Positions 63,043 to 64,000 of a stretch of DNA of 64,000 nt are shown here, one piece after another. The DNA comes from Flammeovirga yaeyamensis. Lineage in GTDB: Bacteria; Bacteroidota; Bacteroidia; Cytophagales; Flammeovirgaceae. The translations under genes were made by a program, and so were the position numbers. The notes below the pieces were generated by a model. That model searched no databases and was not told where the DNA came from. It was given only the letters and a program-made list of their open reading frames with translations. Every line of letters starts with the position of its first letter. Position 1 is the first letter of the stretch. Location of the stretch: NCBI RefSeq assembly GCF_018736045.1, contig NZ_CP076132.1, forward strand, positions 3,581,501-3,645,500. The letters are read 5' to 3'.

Positions 63043-63759
63043 TTATTGACTAAAGTCATCCTCCTCCATTTCATAAATATCCAATTCTAATACATCTTCA
63101 ATATCTTCTTCAACATCATTAATTATAATTTTTTTTAAATTATTTATTCTAGAATAAAAATTCTTGACCAACTCTTCTTCATCAGGATAAAACTGTTTGT
63201 TTTGGCTTAGTGTTGAATTTATTTTAGTAAAACTATCTTTATGATATCTTGTATCAGATAGCACATATGTTTTAGAGGTGCTGAAACTATAATTACATAT
63301 CAAACCCAAATCCGGATTAAAATACGTTCTAGATTGGTAACAAGATCCGCAGCTACAGATTCGGTCTGATAATTTTCTGAATTTATAAACATCAATAATG
63401 TCTCCCTCAAATTCTATTTGAACCTGATCTTTTAAATCGTATTTTTTGACAGACTCCTTCTTCCCGTCTACCATATCCACTCTAGTTAAACTGTCATTTG
63501 GATAAATTGTATAGGTTATGATATAATGTTTGAAATAAAAATATTCAAATGATTTAGAACCATCATTATTTTTATAAATCGATAAAATGACATTATTGGT
63601 TGAGTTCCACCATCTTGCTTCAGGATTTATTAAATCATGATTCTGATGTACTGCCTCCCCTTTATACACCAACTCCTGCAATCCCATATCTTCATCAATA
63701 GTATCTTTACAGGAATAGAAAAGTGTAATTACAATACAAAGTAATAGTTTGATTTTCAT
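63043..63759 (-). CDS. Lipoprotein, second of the tandem pair
   Basis: 238 aa, MKIKLLLCIVITLFYSC with lipobox FYSC. Paralogue of the 62292 protein by the shared SCKDTIDED and DVYKFRKLSDRIC blocks. It has extra cysteines (CSCGSC at about 132-137) not seen in the paralogue, and an acidic C-terminus DVEEDIEDVLELDIYEMEEDDF. No family recognised. Confidence 0.72.
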   Translation of the reverse strand: MKIKLLLCIVITLFYSCKDTIDEDMGLQELVYKGEAVHQNHDLINPEARWWNSTNNVILSIYKNNDGSKSFEYFYFKHYIITYTIYPNDSLTRVDMVDGKKESVKKYDLKDQVQIEFEGDIIDVYKFRKLSDRICSCGSCYQSRTYFNPDLGLICNYSFSTSKTYVLSDTRYHKDSFTKINSTLSQNKQFYPDEEELVKNFYSRINNLKKIIINDVEEDIEDVLELDIYEMEEDDFSQ

Positions 63760-63806
63760 TAGTTTATTGGTTTTATATTGAAGAGTTAAAAAGGATACTT
63801 TATATC

Positions 63807-63833
63807 AAAAACCCCGGAATGAATTTCCGAGGC
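63807..63833 (-). terminator. Terminator of the 63848 gene
   Basis: CCTCGGAA/TTCCGGGG on the minus strand (one U/G) followed by five T, placed just after the partial gene's stop. Confidence 0.7.
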
Positions 63834-63847
63834 TTTTGTTATTAATT

Positions 63848-64000
63848 TTATTTTTCTTCCTTTTTCTTAAAAATGATACTATTCAACATTTCCACCTCGT
63901 CTTCAGAGAAATCGTCGAACCATTCTTTCATTTTCTTTACGGCTAAATCCTTATGATCTTCTTTAATGCAAACTGCGGCATAACTTAGAGCCGCTAGAAC
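63848..64000 (-). CDS. C-terminal end of an unknown gene (starts beyond window)
   Basis: Minus-strand frame of 50 codons plus TAA entering from the right edge: ALSYAAVCIKEDHKDLAV followed by KKMKEWFDDFSEDEVEML and a lysine- and glutamate-rich end. Helical and charged; too short to assign a family. The following terminator supports it as a real gene end. Confidence 0.55.
   Translation of the reverse strand, partial: VLAALSYAAVCIKEDHKDLAVKKMKEWFDDFSEDEVEMLNSIIFKKKEEK

Overview
This is a 64 kb stretch of AT-rich bacterial chromosome. The gene set points to Bacteroidota, probably order Cytophagales (Flammeovirga-like; this is inference from gene content, not a database match). The indicators are a PorE/OmpA-type outer-membrane protein with beta-propeller repeats, GlnRS beside GltX, bacillithiol synthase BshC, an LpxR-type lipid A deacylase, paired DUF3857/transglutaminase proteins, a DUF2027-Smr protein, and promoters that fit the Bacteroidota TAnnTTTG -7 element. 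I saw no rRNA, tRNA, CRISPR array, IS element, transposase or integrase. Most genes are ordinary chromosomal housekeeping or envelope genes.

Layout. 1-4.7 kb: the 5' part of rocD, then a two-gene accessory module (939-2579) lodged between the end of a PorE/OmpA-like gene and that gene's terminator. The module is flanked by a 33-bp duplication of the OmpA gene's 3' end. 5-12.3 kb: lon, fabH, gltX, glnS. 12.3-18.5 kb: a PAS histidine kinase, an LpxR-like protein, a DUF819 membrane protein, a nitroreductase and a beta-barrel. 18.5-24.4 kb: an alpha/beta hydrolase-OsmC fusion and a tightly overlapping operon of GS-like ligase, Fe-alcohol dehydrogenase, C26 gamma-glutamyl hydrolase and aldehyde dehydrogenase, read here as gamma-glutamylated amine or amino-alcohol catabolism. 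24.5-29.9 kb: a TetR-AhpD pair with an operator, YceI, an acyl-CoA synthetase and a homocysteine methyltransferase. 29.9-36.7 kb: two DUF3857/transglutaminase paralogues (one with catalytic residues lost) and the rnhB operon. 36.7-46 kb: a TlpA-like lipoprotein, an ABC ATPase, AraC, an M20 dipeptidase, a fatty acid hydroxylase, BshC, a degenerate thiamine-pyrophosphokinase-like protein and a thioredoxin-like protein. 46-52.5 kb: MFS, CinA, AnmK, rhomboid, SulP. 52.5-64 kb: a DnaA-box-like cluster, then metallophosphoesterase, lipid kinase, MBL hydrolase, two small barrels, a GIN-domain protein, an acyl-CoA carboxylase beta subunit, aminopeptidase P, a DUF3298-like protein, two paralogous lipoproteins and a truncated gene at the edge.

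Four signals go beyond ordinary annotation. (1) The 33-bp-flanked module with two paralogous membrane coiled-coil genes, one carrying a homopolymer frameshift. (2) A family of intergenic heptanucleotide repeats (GGTAGCA, GTAARAG, TTAGGAG, GTGAARA) with a covarying hairpin and a terminator; these repeats supply the last codons and stops of at least three unrelated genes. (3) Four DnaA-box-like 9-mers in an AT-rich divergent gap at 52.5-52.7 kb, where gene orientation switches from mostly minus to mostly plus: a candidate replication origin. (4) The gamma-glutamyl pathway operon, in which an alcohol dehydrogenase stands where polyamine pathways have an amine oxidase.
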